From Rhodanobacteraceae bacterium (GTDB lineage: Bacteria > Pseudomonadota > Gammaproteobacteria > Xanthomonadales > Rhodanobacteraceae): a DNA stretch of 64,000 nucleotides. The DNA lies in NCBI GenBank assembly GCA_009996615.1, contig JAACZU010000017.1, forward strand, positions 1 to 64,000, given 5' to 3'. Position 1 is the first letter of the stretch. Each line of letters starts with the position of its first letter. The notes beneath the pieces are model-generated. The model was given only the letters and a program-made list of their open reading frames with translations, searched no databases and was not told where the DNA came from. The position numbers and the translations under genes are program-made. Below are positions 1 through 10,832 of the stretch, in pieces.

Positions 1-11
1 CGTCCGAGGGA

Positions 12-567
12 GCCGCATATCTTACATCGTGTTTCGTTTCCGTCAACACCCCGAAGCAACTTTTTATGCTTCGCGCCGGGCGACTCCTCGTCGCCCGCCG
101 GCTTCGCCGTTCGTTCCTAAGAACCGGCCGTCGAAGCGGGCCGCGCATCCTACATCCAACTTCCGATCTGTCAAGCCCTGCGAAGCGATCCGGTTGCTTC
201 GCGGCGGGTGGCCTGGGCCGCCCCGCCGTCTTCGCTGTTCCACTCTTGCGAGCGGTGCAGCGAAGGGGCGCGAATCGTACAACCAACTTCCGATCTGTCA
301 ACCTCTCGAAGCGATTCTTTCGCTTCGCGGCGAGCGGCCTGCGCCGCCTGCCATCTTCACCGCGCCGCTCTTGCGAGCCGTTCGGCGAAGGGGCGCGAAT
401 CCTACATCCGATTCGCGATTCGTCAAGCCCGGCGAAGCGATTTTTTCTTCGCCCGGCGACGCCGGAAGGATGCCCCTCGTCGACGGCCCGATGCGGGCTG
501 CCCGTCGAAGGGCCGCGCATCCTACATCCAGTTTACGATTCGTCAACCTCCTCACGCTGGCGAATGC
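12..567. repeat. Five degenerate tandem repeats (~120-128 bp) with internal hairpins
   Basis: No gene is supported here. The word TACATC (TACAAC in copy 3) recurs at about 23, 151, 278, 403 and 523, giving periods of 128, 127, 125 and 120 bp. Each of the first four units also carries a CGAAGC...GCTTCG inverted repeat, at 52-73, 181-201, 307-327 and, shortened to CGAAG/CTTCG, at 433-451; the loops are T-rich. The fifth unit lacks the hairpin and runs into the start codon of the next gene. The copies clearly differ from each other, so the array is old or drifting. Its function is unknown; repeated RNA hairpins or protein-binding sites are both possible. Confidence 0.75.
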
Positions 568-1656
568 ATGCTCTGGATCGTAGGCACCTCGGTATCGATC
601 GAGGCGAATGGCTATGCACCACGCCTCGCCCAGCGCGCGCGCGACGAGCTCGGCGTGGCACACGCGAACCTGTCTGTCGGCGACCAGACCTCGCTGATGG
701 GCTGCATGCGCGTGCTCGGCCAGCAGCATCGGATCGCAGCCGGCGATGTCGTGATCTGGGAGTACAGCCTGCTGGACACGCTCCTGACCATCGAGCAGTT
801 CCCGCCCGAGGATGTGCACCGTGCGCGCCGGCTGGCCTGGTCGTGCCTGCTCGAACGCGGCGCGCGCGTCGTCGTCCTGATGACGCCGCCGAAGCGGCAT
901 CTGGCCGAGCGCAGTCTTCACGAGGCGGAGATTGCGAACGATGCGCAGGCTCTGGGCCTGCGCTGCATCGACCTGCGCGAGCTGATCGCAGCGCTCGAGC
1001 TGGTCGACCCGGCCGCCCATTATCGCGATGACCGCCATCCGCGCGCCGATTCGCCGCTCATCGACGCGACCGTCCAGGCCCTGCTTGACGACCTCGCCGA
1101 GCACCATGGCCGCGTTGCGGCACCGACGGTCCGCCAGCGCACCGTGCACAAGCGATGGCGCGCCGACATCCCGTGGCAATGGCTCGACGCGGCGGCGCTG
1201 GCGCGGCACACCGGCGTGCCGACCACGACATTCCGCAACTCGCTGCTCGCGATCGAGGCGGTGGCGCTGCCGGTCGATGCGCGGCTCGGCCTGGCCACCA
1301 CCACGCGGATCGTCAGCGTCGGGATCGTCAGTACACACGTGACCGGAGGCCTGTGGTGCGGGCACCCGGGCTGTGCGCCGGCCGCGACGCGCCTGCCGCT
1401 CGATCTGCACTACGACTTCCTGCTGCGCTCGACGGCGTTGCCATGCGTGCGCGCCGCAACCGACGCGCTGGCCGCCGCGCCGGCCTGGGCGTACGCCTGC
1501 GGACTTTGGGCCGGGTACGGCCAGGTCTTGTGCCACGCCCCGGGAACGGTGGCGGTGTTTGGCCTGTTGCATGAACCGCCGTCCGCTGGACGCGGGCAGA
1601 ACCGCCTGCTTGATGCCGTCCGCGCCCTCGCCGCGCGCCTGAACCGCGGGCGCTGA
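568..1656 (+). CDS. SGNH/GDSL-hydrolase-like protein, uncharacterised
   Basis: A 362-residue protein with the outline of an SGNH-fold hydrolase. Residues 6-8 are GTS, in the place of the nucleophile GDS block; WEYSLLD at about 64-70 matches the block that often reads EYxxND; and D154-x-x-H157 followed by Pro fits the catalytic block V. A beta strand ending MTPPK (105-109) is also typical. The C-terminal half (about 185-362) is not recognised. No signal peptide is visible, so it is probably cytoplasmic. The ATG at 568 was chosen because tandem repeats fill the upstream sequence to this point, although no good ribosome-binding site precedes it. Related proteins often modify polysaccharides, but nothing here proves that. 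Confidence 0.6.
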   Translation: MLWIVGTSVSIEANGYAPRLAQRARDELGVAHANLSVGDQTSLMGCMRVLGQQHRIAAGDVVIWEYSLLDTLLTIEQFPPEDVHRARRLAWSCLLERGARVVVLMTPPKRHLAERSLHEAEIANDAQALGLRCIDLRELIAALELVDPAAHYRDDRHPRADSPLIDATVQALLDDLAEHHGRVAAPTVRQRTVHKRWRADIPWQWLDAAALARHTGVPTTTFRNSLLAIEAVALPVDARLGLATTTRIVSVGIVSTHVTGGLWCGHPGCAPAATRLPLDLHYDFLLRSTALPCVRAATDALAAAPAWAYACGLWAGYGQVLCHAPGTVAVFGLLHEPPSAGRGQNRLLDAVRALAARLNRGR

Positions 1657-1666
1657 GGCGCGGCCG

Positions 1667-2878
<1,212 letters not shown>

Positions 2879-3010
2879 GGGGTTTCCTGAAGATTGGTCG
2901 GACCGCACCCGCCAGCCCGGCACGAACGCTCCGATTCACGAAAATCGGACGTTCCGGTTAATAATTCGTTAGCGTGAAACGCGCGCAACCCATTGTCGCG
3001 ATTGAAATTG

Positions 3011-3040
3011 TTGACGACGATTGCGCGAGGCCTTTATGGT
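3011..3040 (+). promoter_or_regulatory. Candidate sigma-70 promoter for the M23 peptidase gene
   Basis: TTGACG at 3011-3016 and TATGGT at 3035-3040 are separated by 18 bp. The predicted start near 3047 would give a leader of about 20 nt to the GTG at 3068. Confidence 0.4.
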
Positions 3041-3067
3041 ACAGCGCTGTTGACCGGACCGCGACCC

Positions 3068-4483
3068 GTGACCGACCTTCGCCACGCTCCCAATCACGCC
3101 CCGCACAAGGCCCGCCGGCTGACGCTGCGGCACATGTCGCGCAAGCATTTCCATTTCCAGTCGCGCTGGTCGCCGGCGAACTGGCGCCCCGGGCACTGGA
3201 TCATCGGCGGCATCGCGCTGCTGCTGAGCGCGCTGGCCGGCGTCGTCATCCCGACCTTCGCCAACGCCACCCGCCACGAACCGACGACCTACACCACGCT
3301 CGCCCTCGACCTGCCGCAGCGACCGGCCGGCGGCGAGGCCGACCCCACCATCGGTGCGTGGGGACTCGGCAACGACGGCGAGCCGGACTGGCGCATCGTC
3401 ACCGTGCGCGCCGGCCAGTCGCTGTCAGACGTGTTCCGCGAGCAGGGTTTCGGGCCGACCGAGCTGCAGCGCGCGCTCGACTCGCAGGACGACGCCTCGG
3501 CGCTGCGCCGCATCCGGCCGGGCCAGGAGTTCGCGTTCGCGGTCGACGCCGATGGCAACTTGGCCGCGATGCGCTTCGAGCGCGGCGATTCGGCGCGCGT
3601 GGTGCTGCGCTTCGGCGCCGACGGCGTGCGCGAGGCGGTCGAGGAGCGCGCGGTCGAGCGCCGCACGCACGTCGCGCACGGCGTCGTCACGCGCTCGCTG
3701 TTCTATGCCGGCGAGCAAGCCGGCCTCAGCGACGCGATGGTGCTCAAGCTAGCCAACGCGTTCGGCTACGACATCGACTTCGCGCAGGACCTGCGCGAGG
3801 GCGACAGCTTCAGCGTGGTCTACGACGACGTCTACCGCGAGGGCGAGCGCCTGCGCGATGGCGACATCATCGCCGCGACGTTCATCAACCAGGGCAAGCG
3901 CTACACCGCGATCCGCTACACCAACGCCGCCGGCGAGACGTTGTTCTACGACGAGGCCGGGCGCGCGCTGCGCCGCTCGTTCCTGCGTACGCCGGTCGAG
4001 TTCACGCGCATCTCGTCGGTGTTCTCGACCGGCCGCATGCACCCGGTGCTCGGCTACATGCGCGCGCACAAGGGCGTGGACTACGCCGCGCCGACCGGCA
4101 CGCCGATCCGCGCCGCCGGCGAGGGCAAGGTCGTGTTCCGCGGCTGGAAGTCCGGCTACGGCAACTTCGTGATGATCCAGCACAACAGCCAGATCAGCAC
4201 CGCCTACGGCCACCTGTCGCGCTTTGCCAACATCGGCGTCGGCCAGCGCGTCAGCCAGGGCCAGACGATCGGCTACGTCGGCATGACGGGCCTGGCCACC
4301 GGCCCGCACCTGCATTACGAATTCCGCGTCAACGGCGCGCACCGCAACCCGCTGACCGTGACGCTGCCGCCGGCCGAGCCGTTGCCGGCGAGCCAGCTGG
4401 CGCAGTTCCGCCAGAAGACCGCACCGATGCTGGCCCAGCTCAAGCGCGTCGACGACCTGCGCCAGGCCCCGGCCAAGGGCTGA
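3068..4483 (+). CDS. mepM: Murein DD-endopeptidase, M23 family (MepM-like)
   Basis: Membrane-anchored peptidase expected to cut peptidoglycan cross-links. From the chosen GTG start it has 471 residues: a basic N-terminal tail, one transmembrane segment (about 44-64), a LysM/OapA-like domain beginning WRIVTVRAGQSLSDVF (about 103-118), and a C-terminal LytM/M23 domain with the zinc-site motif HKGVDYAAPTG near 334 and HLHYEF near 414. The start is uncertain: a TTG at 2993 and an ATG at 3134 are in frame. The GTG at 3068 lies just downstream of the predicted promoter. anmK begins 34 bp downstream, which links endopeptidase activity to recycling of anhydro-MurNAc. Confidence 0.9.
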   Translation: MTDLRHAPNHAPHKARRLTLRHMSRKHFHFQSRWSPANWRPGHWIIGGIALLLSALAGVVIPTFANATRHEPTTYTTLALDLPQRPAGGEADPTIGAWGLGNDGEPDWRIVTVRAGQSLSDVFREQGFGPTELQRALDSQDDASALRRIRPGQEFAFAVDADGNLAAMRFERGDSARVVLRFGADGVREAVEERAVERRTHVAHGVVTRSLFYAGEQAGLSDAMVLKLANAFGYDIDFAQDLREGDSFSVVYDDVYREGERLRDGDIIAATFINQGKRYTAIRYTNAAGETLFYDEAGRALRRSFLRTPVEFTRISSVFSTGRMHPVLGYMRAHKGVDYAAPTGTPIRAAGEGKVVFRGWKSGYGNFVMIQHNSQISTAYGHLSRFANIGVGQRVSQGQTIGYVGMTGLATGPHLHYEFRVNGAHRNPLTVTLPPAEPLPASQLAQFRQKTAPMLAQLKRVDDLRQAPAKG

Positions 4484-4517
4484 TCTCGCCCCTGCCTTCC
4501 GCGACGGCACGGCGCGC

Positions 4518-5654
4518 GTGACCGCCTCCCTCTACCTCGGCCTGATCTCCGGCACCAGCGCGGACGGCATCGACGCCGCGCTGGTCGAGTTTGCCGATCC
4601 CTCCGCGACAGCGCCCGTGCGCGTCATCGCCGCGCGCACGACGCCGTATCCGGACGACCTGCGCGCGCGCGTGCTGGCGCTGGCCACGCGCGACGCCGCG
4701 GTCGCGCTGGACGACTACGGCACGCTCGACGTCGAAATCGGCGAGGCGTTCGCCGACGCGGCGCGCGCGCTGCTCGACGCCGCCGGCGTCGCGCCGGCGG
4801 CAGTCGCCGCGCTTGGCTCGCACGGCCAGACCTTGCGCCACCGCCCACACGGCGCGCATCCGTTCACGTTGCAGATCGGCGATCCGAGCGTGATCGCCGA
4901 GCGCTGCGGCATCCTCACCGTCGCCGACTTCCGCCGCGCGGACCTCGCCGCCGGCGGCCAGGGCGCGCCGCTGCTGCCGGCGCTGCACGCGGCGGTGTTC
5001 GCACACGCGACGATCCCGCGCGCAGTCCTGAACCTCGGCGGCATCGCCAACCTGACGATCCTCGCGCCCGGCCACGACGTGCTCGGCTTCGACACCGGCC
5101 CGGCCAACTGCCTGCTCGACGCGTGGGCCATGCGCCATCTCGGTGCCGCGCGCGACGAGGGCGGCGCCTGGGCCGCGAGCGGCCGCGTCGACGCGGCGCT
5201 GCTCGCCGTCTGGCTGCGTGATCCGTATTTCAGCGCACCACCGCCCAAGAGCAGCGGCCGCGAAGTGTTCAACCTCGACTGGCTCGACGCGCGCGTGCCG
5301 GCCGGCCTCGCGCCGGCCGACGTGCAGGCGACCCTGCTGCACTTGAGCGCGCGCAGCATCGCCGACGCGCTGCGCGCGCACGGCCGCGAGGCATCCGAGG
5401 TCTACGCCTGTGGCGGCGGCGTGCACAACGCCGCGCTCATGGCCGCGCTACGCACCGAGCTGCCCGGCGTGCGCGTCGATACCACCACCGCGCTCGGCCT
5501 CGATCCGGACTACGTCGAGGCGGTCGGCTTCGCCTGGCTCGCGCGCGCGCGCCTCGCCGGCAAACCGGGCAACCTGCCCTCGGTCACCGGCGCGCGCGGA
5601 CCGCGCCTGCTCGGTGCGCTCTACCCCGCCCCGTCGCGGCCAAGGTCGCGGTAG
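4518..5654 (+). CDS. anmK: Anhydro-N-acetylmuramic acid kinase
   Basis: Phosphorylates and opens 1,6-anhydro-MurNAc to MurNAc-6-phosphate in cytoplasmic cell-wall recycling. The 378-residue protein begins with the family signature LGLISGTSADGIDAAL and has DTGPANCLLD and CGGGVHN segments of the ASKHA sugar-kinase fold. Length is normal for the family. The start is GTG. The last 34 bp overlap the 3' end of the convergent ampG gene, the permease that imports the same class of muropeptide, so the two pathway genes share their ends. Confidence 0.96.
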   Translation: MTASLYLGLISGTSADGIDAALVEFADPSATAPVRVIAARTTPYPDDLRARVLALATRDAAVALDDYGTLDVEIGEAFADAARALLDAAGVAPAAVAALGSHGQTLRHRPHGAHPFTLQIGDPSVIAERCGILTVADFRRADLAAGGQGAPLLPALHAAVFAHATIPRAVLNLGGIANLTILAPGHDVLGFDTGPANCLLDAWAMRHLGAARDEGGAWAASGRVDAALLAVWLRDPYFSAPPPKSSGREVFNLDWLDARVPAGLAPADVQATLLHLSARSIADALRAHGREASEVYACGGGVHNAALMAALRTELPGVRVDTTTALGLDPDYVEAVGFAWLARARLAGKPGNLPSVTGARGPRLLGALYPAPSRPRSR

Positions 5655-6928
5655 CGCGGCCACAGGAACACCAGCAGCGCGGTCGCCGGAATCAGCGCGA
5701 GCACGGTGATCACGAAGTAGGCGCCGTAGCCGACCGACATCGCGATGCCGCCGGCGAAGATGCCGAGCACCTTGCCCGGCAGGTTCACCAGCGAACTCAA
5801 GAGCGCGTACTGCGTGGCGGTGTGCTCGCGATTGACCAGCGCGGACAGGAACGCGACTGTCGGCGGGCCGAGCATGCCGAGCGTGAAGTTCTCGGCCGAG
5901 ATCACCGCGGTCAACATCCACGCATCGCCCGGGAACGCGATCAGCAGCAGGTACAAGAGGTTGCAGCTGCCGCACAGCACGACCATCGCGCACAGCGGCT
6001 TCCATGGCCCCCAGCGCACGACCATCGCGCCGCCGACGAACGCGCCGGCGATGCCGATCCAGATGCCGTAGATCTTCGTGATCGCGCCGATCTGGGTCTG
6101 GCTGAAGCCCATGTCGCGGTAGAACGGCCCCATGATGCCGCCGATCGTGGCCTGCTCGGGGATCTTGAACAGCAGCAGGAACGCCAGCGTCGTCAACGCC
6201 AGCGCCACGCCGTAGCGGCGGAAGAAGTCGGCGAACGGATCGACGATCGCAAAGCGCATCGCCTCGCGCCAGCCCGGCGGCTGGCGCGGTGTCACCGCCG
6301 GCTCGCGCGCAAACAGGTTGGCGAGGATCGGCAGCAGCATCACCGCCGCCATCGCCAGGTACACCTGCGCCCACTCGACATGGTCGGCCAGGATCAGCGC
6401 GAACGCGCCGGCCACCATCAGCGCGATGCGGTAGCCGAGCGAATAGGTCGCCACCAGCGCACCCTGCTGGTCGGGCGGTGCGATCTCGATGCGGTAGGCG
6501 TCCACCGCGATGTCCTGCGTCGCGCCGAAGAACGCGACCAGCAGCGTCGCGCCGACGAACGCGGCCAGCTGCGCCGGCGTCAGCAGCGCCATGCCGACCA
6601 GCCCGGCGACGACGCCGAGCTGCGCCAGCAGCAGCCAGCCGCGGCGGCGGCCGAGGCGCGCGAAGCCGGGCACCTGCCAATGGTCGAGCAGCGGCGCCCA
6701 CAGGAACTTGAACGCGTACAGCATGCCGGCGCTGGCGATCACCGTGATCTCGCGCAGCACGATGCCGTGCTGCTTCAGCCAGTACGCCAGCGTGCCGGCG
6801 ACGAGCAGGAACGGCAGGCCCGAGGAGAAGCCGAACAGGAACATCGTCCACGCCGCCGGCCGCGCGAACGCCTGCCATACCGAAGGTTTGGCCGGCCGCG
6901 TCGCGGCCGCCTGCGTCACGGCGCTCAT
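5621..6928 (-). CDS. ampG: AmpG-family muropeptide MFS transporter
   Basis: Inner-membrane permease of the major facilitator superfamily, expected to bring GlcNAc-anhydroMurNAc peptides into the cytoplasm for recycling. The 435-residue protein has about 12 hydrophobic segments, an early [20 protein letters not shown] stretch and the [16 protein letters not shown] motif typical of AmpG. The ATG lies in an ATGA overlap with the stop of xth, so the two genes are probably translated together. Its function fits the neighbouring anmK and murein endopeptidase genes. Confidence 0.93.
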   Translation of the reverse strand: MSAVTQAAATRPAKPSVWQAFARPAAWTMFLFGFSSGLPFLLVAGTLAYWLKQHGIVLREITVIASAGMLYAFKFLWAPLLDHWQVPGFARLGRRRGWLLLAQLGVVAGLVGMALLTPAQLAAFVGATLLVAFFGATQDIAVDAYRIEIAPPDQQGALVATYSLGYRIALMVAGAFALILADHVEWAQVYLAMAAVMLLPILANLFAREPAVTPRQPPGWREAMRFAIVDPFADFFRRYGVALALTTLAFLLLFKIPEQATIGGIMGPFYRDMGFSQTQIGAITKIYGIWIGIAGAFVGGAMVVRWGPWKPLCAMVVLCGSCNLLYLLLIAFPGDAWMLTAVISAENFTLGMLGPPTVAFLSALVNREHTATQYALLSSLVNLPGKVLGIFAGGIAMSVGYGAYFVITVLALIPATALLVFLWPRYRDLGRDGAG

Positions 6929-7695
6929 GCGCGGTACTCGACGAGGTACGGCGCGTGATCGGAGAAGCGCGGCTCGGCATGGATCGAGCAGGCCTTCAGG
7001 CGCTCGCGCAGCGACGGCGTGACGAGCTGGTAGTCGATGCGCCAGCCGACGTTGTTCGCGCGCGCGGCGCCGCGGTTGCTCCACCAGGTGTAGTCCTGCC
7101 CTTCCGGATGCAGCGCGCGGTAGCTGTCGACCCAGCCGCCGTCGGCGCACAGGCCGTTCAGCCAGTCACGCTCGGGCGGCAGGCAGCCGGAGTTCTTCTG
7201 GTTCGAGCTCCAGTTCCGGATGTCGAGCTTCGAACGCACGATGTTCCAGTCGCCGCACAGCACGTAGTCGCGGCCGCTGGCGAGCCACTCGTCGAGAATG
7301 GGCCTGAGCCAGTCCATCACCTTGAACTTGAACGCCTGGCGGTCCTCGCCGGACGAGCCCGACGGGATGTAGAACGAAACCACGCTCAAGTTGCCGTAGC
7401 GCGCTTCGATGTAGCGCCCCTCGTCGTCGAACGGCGCCCAGCCGAGCGCGGTGCGCACCTCGTCCGGCTCGCGCTTCGAATAGATCGCCACGCCGCTGTA
7501 GCCCTTCTTCGTCGTCGCGTCGCGGTAGAAGCAGTGGTGGCCGTCCGGGCGGAACATCGGATCGGTCAGCTGGTCCTCCTGCGCCTTGGTCTCCTGCAGG
7601 CAGACCACGTCGGCCTTGTGCGTGCGCAGCCAGTCGAAGAAGCCCTTGTTCGCGGCCGAGCGGACGCCGTTGGCGTTGAAGGAGATGATTCGCAC
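6925..7695 (-). CDS. xth: Exodeoxyribonuclease III
   Basis: A 256-residue endonuclease/exonuclease/phosphatase-fold enzyme for base-excision repair at abasic sites. Visible motifs are [11 protein letters not shown] near the N-terminus, LQETKAQ (metal-binding Glu), GDWNI, and a C-terminal WRIDYQL and [10 protein letters not shown]. The start is GTG at 7695, directly abutting a GGGAAT-type repeat with no normal ribosome-binding site. The gene is divergent from pyrE, an arrangement known in Xanthomonas, and overlaps ampG by 4 bp. Confidence 0.96.
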   Translation of the reverse strand: MRIISFNANGVRSAANKGFFDWLRTHKADVVCLQETKAQEDQLTDPMFRPDGHHCFYRDATTKKGYSGVAIYSKREPDEVRTALGWAPFDDEGRYIEARYGNLSVVSFYIPSGSSGEDRQAFKFKVMDWLRPILDEWLASGRDYVLCGDWNIVRSKLDIRNWSSNQKNSGCLPPERDWLNGLCADGGWVDSYRALHPEGQDYTWWSNRGAARANNVGWRIDYQLVTPSLRERLKACSIHAEPRFSDHAPYLVEYRA

Positions 7696-7824
7696 GGGAA
7701 TGGGGAATCGGGAATGGGGAATCGAATTGTGCCGGTCTACGCCAAGTACGCAAGGCGGCAAACTTGCGCGACAGGCACGAGCCTGTACGCTTTGGCGATT
7801 CTCCATTCCCGATTCCCCATTCCC
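7696..7824. repeat. GGGAATC-type inverted repeat between xth and pyrE
   Basis: Arms at 7696-7724 and 7797-7824 are near-perfect reverse complements made of the words GGGAATGGGGAATC. Each arm ends exactly at a GTG start codon: xth on the minus strand and pyrE on the plus strand. The 72 bp between the arms is unrelated and must hold any promoters. This is one of several copies of this family in the window. Confidence 0.85.
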
Positions 7825-8466
7825 GTGCTCTCCTCCCAACGCGCCTTCCTCGATCTCGCCATCGCCCGCAACGTGTTGCGCTTCGGCGAATTCACGCTCA
7901 AGTCCGGCCGCGTCAGCCCGTACTTCTTCAACGCCGGCCTGTTCGATTCGGGCGCGGCGCTGGCCACGCTCGGGCGCGCCTATGCCGATGCGGCGATGCG
8001 CTCGGGGATCGGCTTCGACATGCTGTTCGGCCCGGCCTACAAGGGCATCGTGCTGGCCGCGGTCACCGCCGCCGCGCTGGCCGAGCAGCACGGTCGCGAC
8101 GTGCCGTTCGCGTACAACCGCAAGGAGGCCAAGGCACATGGCGAGGGCGGCACGCTGGTCGGTGCGCCGCTGGCCGGGCGCGTGCTGATCGTCGATGACG
8201 TGATCACCGCCGGCACCGCGATCCGCGAGTCGCTGGCGCTGATCCGCGCGGCCGGCGCGACGCCGGCCGGCGTGCTGATCGCGCTTGACCGCGAGGAGCG
8301 CGGCCAGGGTGCGCTGTCGGCGACGCAGGAGCTGGCCGCCGAGCACGGCGTGCCGACGTTCGCGATCGCGCGCCTGACCGACCTGCTCGCCTACGTCGGC
8401 GACCGCCCCGATCTGGCCGGGCACCGCGAGCGGCTGGCCGCCTATCGCGCGCGCTACGGGGTGTGA
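7825..8466 (+). CDS. pyrE: Orotate phosphoribosyltransferase
   Basis: Converts orotate and PRPP to orotidine monophosphate in pyrimidine synthesis. The 213-residue protein contains the PRPP-binding loop [17 protein letters not shown] (about 121-137), [14 protein letters not shown] near the N-terminus and GPAYKGI. Length matches E. coli PyrE. The GTG at 7825 gives the expected N-terminus; it follows the repeat arm directly and has no recognisable Shine-Dalgarno, mirroring xth. Confidence 0.96.
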   Translation: MLSSQRAFLDLAIARNVLRFGEFTLKSGRVSPYFFNAGLFDSGAALATLGRAYADAAMRSGIGFDMLFGPAYKGIVLAAVTAAALAEQHGRDVPFAYNRKEAKAHGEGGTLVGAPLAGRVLIVDDVITAGTAIRESLALIRAAGATPAGVLIALDREERGQGALSATQELAAEHGVPTFAIARLTDLLAYVGDRPDLAGHRERLAAYRARYGV

Positions 8467-8525
8467 CGACGCGCGCGCCGCGGCGCTGTCACGTCGCCTA
8501 TACTCGCCGGCGGGAGGACACATCC

Positions 8526-9185
8526 ATGCGTCGACTGCGCTGTCTGCTCGCCACCGTGCTCGCCGCCGGCGTGGGTGCGTCCGCGTCCGCCGCCGCGCCT
8601 GGCGCGGCGGACCACAACCGCTACAAGTGGCGCGATGCGGACGGCAATCTGCATTACGGCGACTCGCTGCCGCCCGAGGCGGCCAGGCTCGGCTACGAGA
8701 TCATCGGTCCGACCGGCCTCATCGTGCGCCGCGTCGAACGCGCCCGGACCAGCGACGAGCTGGCCGCCGCCAAGGCCGCCGCCGCCAAGGCACAGGCCGA
8801 GCGCAGCGAGGCCGACAGCCGCGCGCGCATCGACACGCAGTTGCTGGCCGGCTACCCGGAAGAGGCCGACCTCCAGCGGGCGCAGCAGCAGCAGCTCGAG
8901 CTGCTCGAGCAAAAGGTGACCGCCGCGCAGATCAGCCTGCGCAGCCAGGAGCAGAACCTGGCCGACTTGCTCGGTCGTGCCGCCGATGTCGAGCGCGGCG
9001 GCAAGGAGCTGCCGCCGGCGCTGGCGAAGGAACTGAAGATGCTGCGCAAGCAGGTCGACGACCAGCGCCTCGTGGTCGCGCGGCGACAGGACGAGCGAGC
9101 GCAGGCGCTCGAACGCTTCGCCGGCGAGACCGCGCGCTACCGCGAGTTGAAGGCACAGCGCGGCGCGCCCTCCCGGACGCCCTAG
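8526..9185 (+). CDS. Exported DUF4124-domain protein with coiled coil
   Basis: A 219-residue predicted periplasmic protein. A signal peptide covers about residues 1-25. It is followed by a DUF4124 motif, YKWRDADGNLHYGDSLPPEA (about 32-51), then a long Ala/Glu/Gln/Arg-rich coiled coil (about 80-200). GGGAGGA at 8511-8517 is a strong ribosome-binding site. TATACT at 8499-8504 could be a -10 element but has no clear -35 partner. DUF4124 proteins are abundant in Lysobacterales; no specific function is known. A second DUF4124 gene lies at 49698. Confidence 0.85.
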   Translation: MRRLRCLLATVLAAGVGASASAAAPGAADHNRYKWRDADGNLHYGDSLPPEAARLGYEIIGPTGLIVRRVERARTSDELAAAKAAAAKAQAERSEADSRARIDTQLLAGYPEEADLQRAQQQQLELLEQKVTAAQISLRSQEQNLADLLGRAADVERGGKELPPALAKELKMLRKQVDDQRLVVARRQDERAQALERFAGETARYRELKAQRGAPSRTP

Positions 9186-9328
9186 AAGCCTGTCGGGCTT
9201 GGCCTGACCGGTGGAGAGCCCGCTGCGCCCCGGCCATGTCCCTGCCCGCCCAGGCTGGTTGGGTATTCGCGCGCCTGGCTTGCGCTCCCGCCCATGGCCT
9301 GCCCGGGCAGGATCTGCCTGGCAGCCTC

Positions 9329-10696
9329 TCAGCGCTTCCTCGGTCGCCGCCAGCCCGGAATCGTCACTTGGCGCGCGCGCGCCACGGTGAGCTCGCCGGG
9401 CGGCGCCTCGCGGCTGATGACCGAACCGGCGGCGATCGTGGCGTCCTTGCCCAGGCGCACCGGCGCGATCAGCGACGCGTTGGAGCCGACGAACACGCCG
9501 TCCTCGATCGTGGTGGCGTGCTTGTTCACGCCGTCGTAGTTGCAGGTGATCGCGCCGGCGCCGATGTTGACGTCGGCACCGATCTCGGCGTCGCCGAGGT
9601 AGCTGAGGTGGTTGGCCTTCGAGCGCGCGCCCAGGCGCGACTTCTTGATCTCGACGAAGTTGCCGACGCGGCTGTTGGCGCCCAGCTCGGTGCCCGGGCG
9701 CAGGCGCGCGAACGGACCGATCTCGCACGGGCCGTGCGTGACGACGCCGTCGAGGTTGCAGTGCGAGTGCACGATGGTGCCGGCCGCCAGCGTCGAGTTG
9801 CGGATGCGGCAGTACGGCCCGATGCGCACCTCGTCGCCGAGTTCGACCAGGTCTTCCAGGATCACGTCGATGTCGATCTCGACGTCGCGGCCGACGCGCA
9901 CGTCGCCGCGCACGTCGAAGCGCACCGGATCGGCGAAGCGCACGCCGGCGGCGGCCAGCTGCGTCGCCCGCGCGCGCTGGTACAGGCGCTCGAGCGCGGC
10001 CAGCTGCCACGGATCGTTCGCGCCGAACACCTCGTGCGGATCGGTGCAAACGCCGACCGCGGCCGGCTCGCCCTCGTCGGCGGCCTGCGCGAACACGTCG
10101 GTCAGGTAGTACTCGCGCTGCGCGTTGGCGTCGGTCAGGTTGTTCAACCACGTGCGCAGGCGACGCGCGTCGGCGACGAGGATGCCGCTGTTGATGCAGG
10201 TGATCGCGCGCTGCTCGGCTGTGCAGTCCTTCTCCTCGACGATCGCGCGCACGCGGCCGATGCCGTCGCGCACGACGCGCCCGTAGCCGAACGGGTTGTC
10301 GAGCTGGGTCACCAGCGCCGCCAGCGGTGCGTCCAGCGCGAGCAGGTCGCGCAGCGTCTCGGCGCGGATCAGCGGCACGTCGCCGAACAGCACCAGCACG
10401 CGCGCCTCCTCCGGCACGCCCGGCATCGCCAGGCGCACCGCGTGGCCGGTGCCGCGCTGCTCGGACTGGTGCACCCAAGCCAGGTCGCCGAGGTCGGTCA
10501 GCGCCGCGCGCACCTGTTCGCCGAGATGGCCGTAGACGACGTGGATGCGCGCCGGCAGCAGCGCGCGCGCGGTGTCGAGCACGTGCGCCAGCATCGGCCG
10601 CCCGGCCAACGGCATCAGCACCTTCGGACGCGCGGACTTCATCCGCTTGCCCTCGCCGGCGGCGAGGACGATGACATGCAGGGGATGAGCGGTCAC
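9329..10696 (-). CDS. glmU: Bifunctional GlmU (uridyltransferase / acetyltransferase)
   Basis: Makes UDP-GlcNAc from glucosamine-1-phosphate for peptidoglycan and lipopolysaccharide. The 455-residue protein begins with the nucleotidyltransferase signature [20 protein letters not shown] (about 8-27). The C-terminal half is a left-handed beta-helix of hexapeptide repeats, with [19 protein letters not shown] and the [12 protein letters not shown] region. The GTG at 10696 was chosen because GGAGGA lies 5 nt upstream. In many proteobacteria glmU directly follows atpC; here 8.1 kb separates them. Confidence 0.97.
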   Translation of the reverse strand: MTAHPLHVIVLAAGEGKRMKSARPKVLMPLAGRPMLAHVLDTARALLPARIHVVYGHLGEQVRAALTDLGDLAWVHQSEQRGTGHAVRLAMPGVPEEARVLVLFGDVPLIRAETLRDLLALDAPLAALVTQLDNPFGYGRVVRDGIGRVRAIVEEKDCTAEQRAITCINSGILVADARRLRTWLNNLTDANAQREYYLTDVFAQAADEGEPAAVGVCTDPHEVFGANDPWQLAALERLYQRARATQLAAAGVRFADPVRFDVRGDVRVGRDVEIDIDVILEDLVELGDEVRIGPYCRIRNSTLAAGTIVHSHCNLDGVVTHGPCEIGPFARLRPGTELGANSRVGNFVEIKKSRLGARSKANHLSYLGDAEIGADVNIGAGAITCNYDGVNKHATTIEDGVFVGSNASLIAPVRLGKDATIAAGSVISREAPPGELTVARARQVTIPGWRRPRKR

Positions 10697-10832
10697 GGAG
10701 TCCTCCGGATCGGGCAACGGGCGAACGGGCGTTGTGCGTCTCGACGACGCGAAGCGCCATTCTAGAACGACCTGCGTGGATCGCGGCTATGCCGGGGCGC
10801 AGGTGCCCGCCGCCTGCGGCCGGGCGGTTCGA

